DNA from: Bacteroidota bacterium
Lineage (GTDB): Bacteria > Bacteroidota > Bacteroidia > Chitinophagales > Chitinophagaceae
Direction of reading: 5' to 3'
DNA length: 9,706 nt
Assembly: GCA_023386395.1 (NCBI GenBank)
Contig: JAEWJV010000319.1
Location: forward strand, 1-9,706
Below, one piece after another: positions 1-7,235 of the stretch. The stretch's first letter is position 1, and every line of letters starts with the position of its first letter. The notes below the pieces were generated by a model, which was given only the letters and a program-made list of their open reading frames with translations, ran no database searches and was not told where the DNA came from. Both the position numbers and the translations under genes were made by a program.

Positions 1-685
1 GGCTTGCAGCATACAGCAGCACTTTTGCTTTCAGGGCAAGCGCTGCGCCTTTTGATACCCTGCCATAATCAAGGCCGGCATAAGAAGCAGGCAATAAAGA
101 AGCCGCAAGGTCACATTGTTCTGTTACATAATTTACGCAGGCTTCATACGTATCTCTAACCGTGTTTATTTTATCAGTTTCCGTATATACCGTGTCGCCC
201 ACAATCGGTACGCCGCCATAATGTTTCAGCATAAGTGCATAATACCATGCGCGTAAAAAAACGGCTTCGCCTTTTGTCCTGCTTTTTAAATGATCGGGGA
301 ATGGAATAACAGAAAGATGTTTTAAATATTGATTTACGGCCCTTATCTGCGTATAGGAATTATTCCATGCATCCGTTGCAATACTGAATGCTGTTACGCC
401 GCCGGATGCAAACTGGTTATAAGTTGTAACCGTAGCTGACAAAGGGCCTTCCGCTTCATCGCTGCTTGCATCAAGCCCTGCAGCATTACTAAACCTTGAC
501 AGGTTAAAACTGAAATCTGCATTGGCATAAATATTCGAAAGAAAATCCATTGAACGCGCACTGTCAGAAAATACAGATTGCTCGTCGAGATCAGTCGTTG
601 CAGTTTTATCAAGGAAATTTTCTTTTGTGCAGGCTGTAATTAAACATACGCAGGCAGTAATGGCACCAAAGAATAATCTTTTCAT
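1..685 (-). CDS. SusD/RagB-like outer-membrane glycan-binding lipoprotein, N-terminal part (runs off left edge)
   Basis: The minus strand is open from an ATG at 685-683 to the window edge, giving 228 codons with no stop; SusD proteins are usually about 450-650 residues, so more than half is missing. The product starts with a lipoprotein signal: hydrophobic residues 4-18, then lipobox I-T-A-C with the acylated cysteine at residue 19, followed by KENFLDK, a typical SusD opening. Residues 138-162 hold the strongest family signature (GEAVFLRAWYYA, then LKHYGGVPIV), and residues 208-228 (GRVSKGAALALKAKVLLYAA) match the next conserved TPR-like helix. SusD proteins sit on the outer surface of the outer membrane and bind glycan above a SusC TonB-dependent channel. 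Here the gene directly upstream is the GH92 enzyme rather than susC, which is unusual; susC could lie beyond the left edge or elsewhere. The family call is firm; the ligand is inferred only from the GH92 neighbour. Confidence 0.93.
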   Translation of the reverse strand, partial: MKRLFFGAITACVCLITACTKENFLDKTATTDLDEQSVFSDSARSMDFLSNIYANADFSFNLSRFSNAAGLDASSDEAEGPLSATVTTYNQFASGGVTAFSIATDAWNNSYTQIRAVNQYLKHLSVIPFPDHLKSRTKGEAVFLRAWYYALMLKHYGGVPIVGDTVYTETDKINTVRDTYEACVNYVTEQCDLAASLLPASYAGLDYGRVSKGAALALKAKVLLYAAS

Positions 686-721
686 ATCATCGTTATTGTA
701 TATAGTCACTCATTTTTTTTG

Positions 722-780
722 CAACCGCTATTAGCTGCTGATTATTTCTTAATTATTTTTTAATAACAGCTTAGCTGGTT
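722..780 (-). promoter_or_regulatory. Imperfect inverted repeat (possible RNA hairpin) in the leader of the SusD-like gene
   Basis: In the 205-base gap between the GH92 stop and the SusD start, the minus strand can fold into a long interrupted stem. AACC pairs with GGTT, GCTA with TAGC, GCTG with CAGC and TTATT with AATAA, about 17 pairs in all, broken by a 6-base internal loop and two single-base bulges around an A-rich loop of 15 bases. It ends about 37 bases before the ATG. No T-run follows on the minus strand, so it does not look like a classic intrinsic terminator for GH92. It could be a leader structure or a processing site that sets different expression for the two genes. The rest of the gap is AT-rich and I found no exact match to the Bacteroidota promoter consensus (TTTG, then TAnnTTTG). 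Confidence 0.3.
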
Positions 781-890
781 CAATAGATTTAAAAATTGAT
801 TTTTTATAAAGCGGGTAACTGAAAAAAATAAATAACTTCTTTTAAGCTTATAGGCAATTTTTTTCGGCAGTTACATAGTCAAAATTGTTG

Positions 891-3188
891 CTACCGGTCT
901 GACGCTTTTGAAGCGTCTGACTGCGTGGCAGAAACCGAATACGGTTTGTCTGCATCATCAATGCCGCGTTTTGTATCCGGCGTATCACTCATTTCAAAGT
1001 ACAATGTGCCGCCCTTCATTATATCATTATAAGTAATCCAATTATGGTTATAGTTTTCACCGTTAAGTTTGGCTGATTGTATGTACACATTTTTATGGCT
1101 GTTATTATTCGCTTCAATAATAAACTGCTTACCATTTTCCAACGTGATCGTAACCTTATTAAACACCGGGCTGCCTATAACATATTGATCCGTGCCGGGG
1201 CAAACGCCATACAAACCCAAAGCGCTGAGTACATACCAGGAAGACGTTTCGCCCTGGTCTTCATCACCCGGAAAACCATTGGGGCCGGCATTATAAATCT
1301 TCGCCATTATTTCCCGCAATTGCTTTTGCGATTTCCAGGGTTGCCGGCTGTAATTATACAAATAGGCTGCATGCTGCACCGGCTCATTACCATGCGCGTA
1401 CTGGCCAATATCCTGCAATACCATTTCTTTCATTTCATGTATTTCATGGCCATAAGAACCATACTTTACAACATTCGGTGCTGTGAATAAACTATCCAGC
1501 TTTGAGTTGAATTTTTGTTCGCCGCCCACCAGTTGTATCAAACCATTTATATCATGAAATACAGACCATGTCCATTGCCAGGGATTGCCTTCGGTAAAGG
1601 GATCGCCCCATTCAGCAGGATCAAAACTTTTCGGCACCCACTCCCCTATTTTTGTTCTGCCACGCACAAAGCCAACCGTTGTATCAAAAATGTTTTTATA
1701 GTTGAACATTTGCCTGGCAAAAACATTTTCATAAAATGAATTGCCGGTGAGTTTTGCCAGCTGATAAGCGCACCAGTCATCATACGCATATTCCAATGTT
1801 TTAGCACCGCTTTCACTAACCACTTTATAAGGAATATAACCAATGCTGAACCAGTATTCATGGCCTTCCCTCCCGTTTGAACCGCCCCAGGGCCCTTTGT
1901 TGGTGGCTTCATGAAAATAGGCTTCCAATGCTTTTTGAGGATCAAATGTTCTGATGCCTTTTACCCATGCATCGGTTAATAATGATATAGTGTGATTGCC
2001 CACCATTACGCCGCTCATGCCGGGGTTTGACCATGTAGGAAAAAAGCCATATTGCTGTTGCGCATCCAATAACGATTGCATATACCTGCCTTCCATGGTT
2101 GGATGAAGAATATTGCTTAACGGAAATTGTGCACGGAACGTATCCCAGAAACCGTTATCGGTATATATATAACCATCATGAATTTTGGCATCATACGGGC
2201 TGAAGTAATAAGGGTTGCCATCTTCTTTTATTTCATAAAACTTATGGCTAAATAAACTCGCTCTGAACAAACACGAATAAAAGGTGGCTTTTTCTTCTTC
2301 AGTGCCACCTTCCACTTTTACACGGCCTAACAAATCATTCCATATTTTATCTGCAGCGGCTTTTGCTTCTTCCAACTTTTTATATTGGCCAAGCTCCTGC
2401 TTTAACGTAAGCGCAGCCTGTTCGGGGCTTATGTATGATGAAGCAATTTTTACGTTCACCTTTGCGCCTTTTTTAAATTGTATATAAGCGCCGCGCTTCT
2501 GCCCTGAATCAAACAAATTATTTGCGGTTATACGTCCATTTTCCCAGGTGCCGTAAGCAATAAACGGTTGATCAAATTGTATAACAAAAAAGTTTTTAAA
2601 TTCTTTTGGAATAAATGTGCCGTTGGTAACATAGCCAATAATCTTTTTCTCCTCCGGTATTATTTGTATGGAGCTGAATTTGGTATAACCATCAAACACC
2701 ATAAACGCATCATTCTTTGGAAAAGAAAAACGCATGAAAGCGCCGCGTTCCGCAGGACTTATTTCAGTAGTAATACCGTTATCAAATTTTACTTTGTAAT
2801 AAGACGGTTTAGCAATTTCATTTTCATGTTTAAAAGATGAAGCACGTTCATCTTCATTCACCGTTAGCTTTCCTGTAACGGGCATTAAAGTAAACACACC
2901 ATAATCGCCCATCCACGGGCTGCATTGATGCACTTCCTGGAAACCCCGTATAGCTGTTGCATTGTAAGTATATTTCCAGCCATCACCGTTCTTTCCCGTT
3001 TGCGGCGACCATGAATGCATGGGAAATGGCAATGCAATGGTTGGATAAACATTGCCATAAGATAAATCCCAGCTCGAATTAGTGCCCTGTAATGTATTTA
3101 CATATTCAACCAATGGTTTTTGTGCATACGTGCTGCCGGCAACAAAAAGGAATATGACAATGAATTTATTTCGTGAAGATGCAGTCAT
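891..3188 (-). CDS. GH92 family exo-acting alpha-mannosidase, probably alpha-1,2-specific, secreted
   Basis: This 765-residue protein has the usual length for GH92, a calcium-dependent inverting exo-alpha-mannosidase family that trims mannose from high-mannose N-glycans and yeast mannan. A signal peptide (residues 1-22, hydrophobic 9-18, cleavage near TYA-Q) has no lipobox, so the enzyme is probably periplasmic. The N-terminal beta-sandwich covers about residues 25-275 and the catalytic (alpha/alpha)6 barrel about 290-760. Family hallmarks are GGSNGREGHEYW (435-446), TEGNPWQW (532-539), GNEPVQHAAYLYNY (600-613) and GDEDQGETSSWYVLSALG (641-658). The likely general acid is E533 and the likely base region is D642/D644. 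H584 and E585 (in HEIHEMKEM) coincide with +1-subsite residues that I recall marking alpha-1,2 specificity in the Bacteroides enzyme Bt3990. The start is the ATG at 3188, 33 bases after the sigma-factor stop, suggesting co-transcription. No frameshift or missing catalytic residue is seen. The family call is firm; linkage specificity is inference from remembered residue numbers. Confidence 0.96.
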   Translation of the reverse strand: MTASSRNKFIVIFLFVAGSTYAQKPLVEYVNTLQGTNSSWDLSYGNVYPTIALPFPMHSWSPQTGKNGDGWKYTYNATAIRGFQEVHQCSPWMGDYGVFTLMPVTGKLTVNEDERASSFKHENEIAKPSYYKVKFDNGITTEISPAERGAFMRFSFPKNDAFMVFDGYTKFSSIQIIPEEKKIIGYVTNGTFIPKEFKNFFVIQFDQPFIAYGTWENGRITANNLFDSGQKRGAYIQFKKGAKVNVKIASSYISPEQAALTLKQELGQYKKLEEAKAAADKIWNDLLGRVKVEGGTEEEKATFYSCLFRASLFSHKFYEIKEDGNPYYFSPYDAKIHDGYIYTDNGFWDTFRAQFPLSNILHPTMEGRYMQSLLDAQQQYGFFPTWSNPGMSGVMVGNHTISLLTDAWVKGIRTFDPQKALEAYFHEATNKGPWGGSNGREGHEYWFSIGYIPYKVVSESGAKTLEYAYDDWCAYQLAKLTGNSFYENVFARQMFNYKNIFDTTVGFVRGRTKIGEWVPKSFDPAEWGDPFTEGNPWQWTWSVFHDINGLIQLVGGEQKFNSKLDSLFTAPNVVKYGSYGHEIHEMKEMVLQDIGQYAHGNEPVQHAAYLYNYSRQPWKSQKQLREIMAKIYNAGPNGFPGDEDQGETSSWYVLSALGLYGVCPGTDQYVIGSPVFNKVTITLENGKQFIIEANNNSHKNVYIQSAKLNGENYNHNWITYNDIMKGGTLYFEMSDTPDTKRGIDDADKPYSVSATQSDASKASDR

Positions 3189-3221
3189 GATATAGAAGAA
3201 AGTAGTGTTTACAGCATGAAC

Positions 3222-3785
3222 CTATTGCAAACACAAATTTGTTTTTAAAAACTTCAGCGCTTTGCTTATATGCTTTTCAACCGTGCTTACAGAAATATTC
3301 AACTGGCCCGAAATATCTTTATAAGAAAGATCTTCACTGCGGCTTAATAAAAAAGCCTGCCTGCATTTTTCAGGCAATAAATTGATGGAACGGTTTATAT
3401 GATAAGCCAGTTCTTTCGTTTCACAAATATGATAGGTTTTATGACCGGAACAGGCATATACATAGCGTATATGTTTGGTATAAGTATCTCTTACCACCTG
3501 CGACCGGAACTCGTTCATAACCTTGAACTTCAAGGCCTGTGAGAAATAGGCGCGCAATGAAACGGTCAGTTCAAATTCATGGCGCCTGTTGTAAAAACTG
3601 ATAAAGATTTCCTGCACTGTATCTTCCGCTTTTTGTTTTGACTGCAGATGCTTCAGCGCCAGTTGCATTAAAAAATTCCAATAACGGTTATATATCTCTT
3701 CAAAAGCCTTTTTGTTATCTTCTTTTATAAGATCAAGCAGTTCCCTGTCTGAAAGTTGCTGGCAGCAGTTATGCATCATAATCAT
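3222..3785 (-). CDS. ECF-type RNA polymerase sigma factor (sigma-70 family, Bacteroidota expansion type)
   Basis: A protein of about 187 residues, typical for an ECF sigma factor with only regions 2 and 4. Region 2 lies at about residues 25-92 (AFEEIYNRYWNFLMQLALKH, then AEDTVQEIFISFYNRR), which binds core polymerase and the -10 element. Region 4 lies at about 132-183 (LPEKCRQAFLLSR, then LSYKDISGQLNISVSTVEKH), a helix-turn-helix for the -35 element. I chose the ATG at 3785; a TTG at 3794 would add three residues, and ATGs at 3779 and 3776 are also possible since nothing conserved precedes about residue 12. In Bacteroidota such sigma factors usually precede a FecR-like anti-sigma gene and a susC/susD pair. 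Here GH92 follows directly and no FecR gene is in the window. It may direct transcription of this locus, but its targets cannot be read from the sequence. Confidence 0.93.
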   Translation of the reverse strand: MIMMHNCCQQLSDRELLDLIKEDNKKAFEEIYNRYWNFLMQLALKHLQSKQKAEDTVQEIFISFYNRRHEFELTVSLRAYFSQALKFKVMNEFRSQVVRDTYTKHIRYVYACSGHKTYHICETKELAYHINRSINLLPEKCRQAFLLSRSEDLSYKDISGQLNISVSTVEKHISKALKFLKTNLCLQ

Positions 3786-3939
3786 GGCAATCAATTTTAA
3801 AACAGCGTGTTACAGTTTTCTCACAAGTGGTAAATAATAACTATGGCAAAAAGAAAAATTTATAACCGGGAAAAGAAGAATTTTTGTTTCATGTTTGGAT
3901 TGATTTGTCTCAAAGTTGTTAAGCTTAATAACTGTGGCC

Positions 3940-3960
3940 AATCTGGCATTCATAATCTGG
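3940..3960. repeat. Heptamer direct repeat AATCTGG, 14-base period
   Basis: AATCTGG occurs at 3940-3946 and again at 3954-3960, start to start 14 bases. Short direct repeats of this size are a common layout for AraC-family binding sites, and both divergent genes are regulators, the plus-strand unit encoding an AraC-type protein. It could be an operator for that regulator, but two copies of a 7-mer may also arise by chance. Confidence 0.3.
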
Positions 3961-3973
3961 AAAAGAATTTTTA

Positions 3974-3998
3974 GCAGTAGAATTATAATTGTTACTGC
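3974..3998. repeat. 25-base near-symmetric dyad, candidate operator
   Basis: The outer arms are GCAGTA (3974-3979) and TACTGC (3993-3998). Between them lies a perfect 10-base palindrome, AATTATAATT (3981-3990), flanked by G on one side and GT on the other, so the symmetry is off by one base. That gives 11 matched pairs in 25 bases. It lies 99 bases upstream of the kinase ATG and 188 bases upstream of the sigma-factor ATG. Dyads like this often bind dimeric regulators; as RNA the hairpin would have almost no loop at the centre, which favours a DNA-binding site. Confidence 0.4.
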
Positions 3999-4010
3999 CA
4001 ATACGTGAAT

Positions 4011-4077
4011 GTGAATTAAGATTATCCTTTATCATATTGCGGTTATTCAAAGATGGAGTGACATTGATTTAATTCAC
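4011..4077. repeat. Spaced 9-base inverted repeat GTGAATTAA / TTAATTCAC upstream of the sensor kinase
   Basis: GTGAATTAA at 4011-4019 is the exact reverse complement of TTAATTCAC at 4069-4077, separated by 49 bases and ending 20 bases before the kinase ATG. A second GTGAAT stands immediately before the left arm (4005-4010). The arms could be paired regulator sites, or pair in the mRNA leader of the kinase gene. The arms are AT-rich, so chance is a real alternative. Confidence 0.3.
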
Positions 4078-4097
4078 TTTCATTGCATATTTGCCGT

Positions 4098-7000
4098 ATG
4101 AGGAAATGCTTTGCATTTATTGTGTTGTTATTTTTCCTGGTTGATGCCCGCAGTCAGCCCTATTATTTTACGCATTACCAGGTTGAAGATGGTCTTTCAA
4201 ACAACGCTGTGCTTTGTGTGATGCAGGACCATCTTGGCTTTATGTGGTTTGGTACACGCGACGGACTGAACCGCTTTGACGGGCTTTCCTATAAAATCTT
4301 CCGCAATAATCCTTCAGATAAAAAGAGTATTGGCAGCAATGCTATCATGAGTTTATCAGAAACGGCAGATAAAAAAATCTGGGTGGGCACGGAAAAGGGA
4401 TTATTCGTTTTTGATGAGCTGACGGAGAGCTTTACAAAATTTGAACCTGCCGGCAACGGCTCCGTGCAATCTGTAAAGGTTGTTGGTGATAATGTGTATT
4501 ATATAACGCTTTATGCGCTGTACCGGCATAATACAAAGACAAATGTTACCAGTGCATTTAGCATAAATAAAGAAGTAACAGCTTATAATATTTTAAAAGA
4601 TGGCAGTTTATGGGTAACCACCTCATCGGGCACTATTGCAAAATATAATACTGTGAATAATAGCTTTGATGAAAAATATGATCTCTTCAGTCATTCCGGT
4701 TATGTTGTTTCAAAATGGATACAGTCGCTGTATGATGCAGGCAACGGCACTTTATTAATCGGCACCTCCAACCAGGGTTTGAAATTATTCGATATAAAAA
4801 CATCAACCTATAAAGACCTGCTTACTTTAAATACAGATAAAACAGATATCATTGTCCGCGATATTATCGCCATTAATAAAGATGAATACTGGATTGCAAC
4901 GCAGTCGGGCATTTATATTTTTAACATCAGCAACGGCAATTATTATAACCTGCGAAAGCAGATTGAAGACCCTTATTCCTTATCAGACAATATTGTGCAA
5001 ACGCTTTGTATGGATAAACAAGGCGGCATTTGGGCGGGCACTTATTTTGGTGGTGTAAATTATTATCCAAAGCAGGATATTATTTTTAAAAAATATTTTC
5101 CCAAAGTAAATGAGAACTCTATAAGCGGTAATGCTGTGAGTGAAATTTATGAAGATGATCATGGTATGTTGTGGATAGGAACCGAAGATGCCGGGTTAAA
5201 TAAATTCAATCCGGCAACAGGCAACTTTATTAATTACAACCCGGCGAAAAACAGGCAAACTGTTTCTTATTCTAACATTCACAGCCTGCTTGCCTATAAT
5301 GATACGGTGTGGGCAGGCACATATTTACACGGGCTTGACCTGCTGAATAACGATGGTAAAAGACTGCATAATTTTAACACGCTCAATGCCGACATTGGCA
5401 GCAATTTTATAGGCGCTTTACTTAAAACCAAAACCGGTGAAATAATTGCAGCCACTGATAAAGGCGCATTTAAATACCTGCCATCCAGAAATAATTTTGA
5501 ACGCATCACTGCATTACCCAAAGCATTTTTTCGCGCACTGGGTGAAGACAATAACGGCAATATATGGGGCGGCACTTATGGCGATGGGGTTTACATTTAC
5601 AATCCTTCAACTAATGAAGCAGAACATTATTATTTTTCTATCAATCATAACCAGGTTATTGCCTGCAATATTGTAAACTATATTTATTACGATAGCGGAA
5701 ACACTGTTTGGTTTGCCACGGAAGGCGGGCTTTGCGCTTATAAACCGGAAAAAAAAGAGCTGCATATTTATACTTCCAGGGATGGATTGCCGGCAGATGT
5801 GGTGTATGCCATTCTTGAAGACAATCATCATAATTTATGGGTAAGCACATCAAAAGGTTTGGTAAAATTTACGCCTTCAACAAAGGAGGTAAAAATATTT
5901 AATAAATCGCATGGTTTATTAACAGATCAGTTCAACTACCGCTCAGCCTGTAAAGATGACAAGGGCAATATGTATTTCGGCAGCGTTAAAGGCATGATCA
6001 GCTTTAACCCTGATTCTATTATCAACAACGATTTTATTCCGCCTGTTTATATTACAGGATTCCAGGTGTATAACAAAGAGCTGGCAATAGATTCAACAAA
6101 GTCGCCGCTTAAACAATCTATAACGTTTACCAAAAAAATTGTGCTGGCACATAATCAGTCATCGTTCAGCATTGACTTCGCTGCACTTAATTACAATGCA
6201 CCTTCCACTATTGGTTATGCTTATAAAATGGAAGGGCTTGACAAAAGCTGGACTTATCTTACCACCAACCGAAAAGCATACTTTACAGAATTAACGCCGG
6301 GCAATTATACCTTCCTGGTAAAAGTGCTGGATGCAAACAATACGGCCGATAATTACGCAAAGCTCGATATTGAAATATTGCCGCCATTCTGGCGAACCTG
6401 GCAGGCTTATGCGCTATATGTTGTGTTGATTTTACTCGTCATATTTTTTACGGTTAAATTTTTTATTAACCGCTCAAAGGCAAGGCAACAGCGCAGGCTT
6501 GAAAAACTGGCTTACGAAAAAGAGAAAGAAAATTATGAAGACAAGATAAATTTTTTTACCAACGTGGCCCATGAAATTAAAACGCCGCTTACATTGATAA
6601 AAGGGCCCATGGAAAATATTATGGACCAGATTGATGAAGTGCCGTCGATTAAAACCAGTGTTGAACTGATGAGCCGCAATACGGACAGGCTGATGCATCT
6701 TGCCAACCAGTTGCTCGATTTCAGGAAAATTGAAATGAACGGCTTTCACCTCAGTTTTATTAAAACGGATGTCTCCCGCCTTTTGTATGATAATTATATA
6801 CGCTTTAAACCGGTGGCTGAACAAAAAAATATCAGGCTCGACGTAGAGTTGGTTGAAAATTTATCTGCTTATGCTGATGAAGAAGCCTTAAACAAAATAT
6901 TCAGCAATCTTATTGACAATGCCATTAAGTATGCAGAAAAATTTGTTTCCATTAGCCTGCATTATACGGATGATAAAAAAGAAAAATACCAGTTAGTATG

Positions 7001-7223
7001 TTCTAACGACGGCTTTATTATTCCTGAAGAAAATAAAGAAGTAATATTCGATAGCTTTTATCGACTTAAAGAAACCTCCAATCATGCCGGCACAGGCATT
7101 GGTTTAACGCTGAGCCGTTCGCTGGCAGAAATGCATAATGGCACGCTGGTATTGGATAAGTGCATAAAAGAGATGAATGTATTTGTGCTTACATTGCCGG
7201 TTCATCCAATCAACAATAAATAA
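4098..7223 (+). CDS. Periplasmic-propeller sensor histidine kinase (kinase half of an HTCS-type system)
   Basis: This protein of 1,041 residues from the ATG at 4098 has a signal peptide (1-19, ARS-Q cleavage); an upstream TTG at 4083 would spoil that N-terminus. Fourteen Reg_prop-type blades recur about every 45 residues (W-x-G-T-x-x-G-L-like cores near 50, 95, 138, 172, 220, 265, 312, 359, 405, 450, 490, 538, 581, 626), enough for two seven-bladed propellers. A Y_Y_Y domain follows (about 688-752), then a membrane helix (about 770-790), a charged linker, and the HisKA domain with phosphoacceptor H825 in FFTNVAHEIKTPLTLI. The ATPase domain has the N box (N937, N941) and glycine box G998-T-G-I-G1002. 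Its G1 box reads NDGFII where classical kinases have DNGxGI. Related sensors bind oligosaccharides in the periplasm and control glycan-use genes. Usually REC and AraC domains follow in the same chain; here the protein ends right after the ATPase domain and a separate regulator gene follows. The mannan-type ligand is inferred from GH92. Confidence 0.96.
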   Translation: MRKCFAFIVLLFFLVDARSQPYYFTHYQVEDGLSNNAVLCVMQDHLGFMWFGTRDGLNRFDGLSYKIFRNNPSDKKSIGSNAIMSLSETADKKIWVGTEKGLFVFDELTESFTKFEPAGNGSVQSVKVVGDNVYYITLYALYRHNTKTNVTSAFSINKEVTAYNILKDGSLWVTTSSGTIAKYNTVNNSFDEKYDLFSHSGYVVSKWIQSLYDAGNGTLLIGTSNQGLKLFDIKTSTYKDLLTLNTDKTDIIVRDIIAINKDEYWIATQSGIYIFNISNGNYYNLRKQIEDPYSLSDNIVQTLCMDKQGGIWAGTYFGGVNYYPKQDIIFKKYFPKVNENSISGNAVSEIYEDDHGMLWIGTEDAGLNKFNPATGNFINYNPAKNRQTVSYSNIHSLLAYNDTVWAGTYLHGLDLLNNDGKRLHNFNTLNADIGSNFIGALLKTKTGEIIAATDKGAFKYLPSRNNFERITALPKAFFRALGEDNNGNIWGGTYGDGVYIYNPSTNEAEHYYFSINHNQVIACNIVNYIYYDSGNTVWFATEGGLCAYKPEKKELHIYTSRDGLPADVVYAILEDNHHNLWVSTSKGLVKFTPSTKEVKIFNKSHGLLTDQFNYRSACKDDKGNMYFGSVKGMISFNPDSIINNDFIPPVYITGFQVYNKELAIDSTKSPLKQSITFTKKIVLAHNQSSFSIDFAALNYNAPSTIGYAYKMEGLDKSWTYLTTNRKAYFTELTPGNYTFLVKVLDANNTADNYAKLDIEILPPFWRTWQAYALYVVLILLVIFFTVKFFINRSKARQQRRLEKLAYEKEKENYEDKINFFTNVAHEIKTPLTLIKGPMENIMDQIDEVPSIKTSVELMSRNTDRLMHLANQLLDFRKIEMNGFHLSFIKTDVSRLLYDNYIRFKPVAEQKNIRLDVELVENLSAYADEEALNKIFSNLIDNAIKYAEKFVSISLHYTDDKKEKYQLVCSNDGFIIPEENKEVIFDSFYRLKETSNHAGTGIGLTLSRSLAEMHNGTLVLDKCIKEMNVFVLTLPVHPINNK

Positions 7224-7224
7224 T

Positions 7225-7229
7225 AGGGG
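7225..7229 (+). promoter_or_regulatory. Shine-Dalgarno-like AGGGG before the response regulator
   Basis: AGGGG ends six bases before the ATG at 7236 and overlaps the second of the two tandem stop codons after the kinase. It favours ATG 7236 over the TTG at 7230. Recognisable Shine-Dalgarno sites are uncommon in Bacteroidota, so it may matter for translating the second cistron. Confidence 0.45.
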
Positions 7230-7235
7230 TTGAAT

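Larger units (their letters stand above)
3786..4097. other. Divergent intergenic control region between the sigma factor and the sensor kinase
   Basis: These 312 AT-rich bases separate two outward-reading regulatory genes and so should hold both promoters. The left half (3786-3935) shows no clear repeat or gene; a 63-codon minus-strand reading frame here has no recognisable protein features. The right half holds a heptamer direct repeat, a 25-base dyad and a widely spaced 9-base inverted repeat, each listed separately. No exact Bacteroidota promoter (TTTG, about 19-21 bases, TAnnTTTG) is present on either strand; one-mismatch -7-like boxes occur (for example CATATTTG at 4086-4093 on the plus strand, CAACTTTG on the minus strand near 3912), but without a well-spaced upstream TTTG. 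Confidence 0.6.

Noticed and set aside
693..713. Six-codon upstream frame (ATG to TAA) before the SusD-like start
   Set aside because: Too short to judge, no ribosome-binding signal, and a chance occurrence is likely in AT-rich leader DNA.
840..890. Possible intrinsic terminator after GH92
   Set aside because: Only short palindromes such as TAAGCTTA are present, with no GC-rich stem followed by a T-run on the minus strand.
1077..2840. Several plus-strand reading frames of 67-137 codons opposite GH92
   Set aside because: They lie antisense to a convincing GH92 gene, show no protein-family features and are explained as shadows of its coding constraint.
3810..4001. A 63-codon minus-strand reading frame in the divergent intergenic region
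   Set aside because: The product is low-complexity and AT-driven, has no recognisable domain, and overlaps the repeats that look like control elements.
4086..4093. CATATTTG as a -7 promoter box for the kinase
   Set aside because: It mismatches the consensus at the first base, lies four bases before the ATG and lacks a properly spaced upstream TTTG.
4083..4097. TTG start extending the sensor kinase by five residues
   Set aside because: The ATG at 4098 begins a clean signal peptide; the extension adds nothing conserved.
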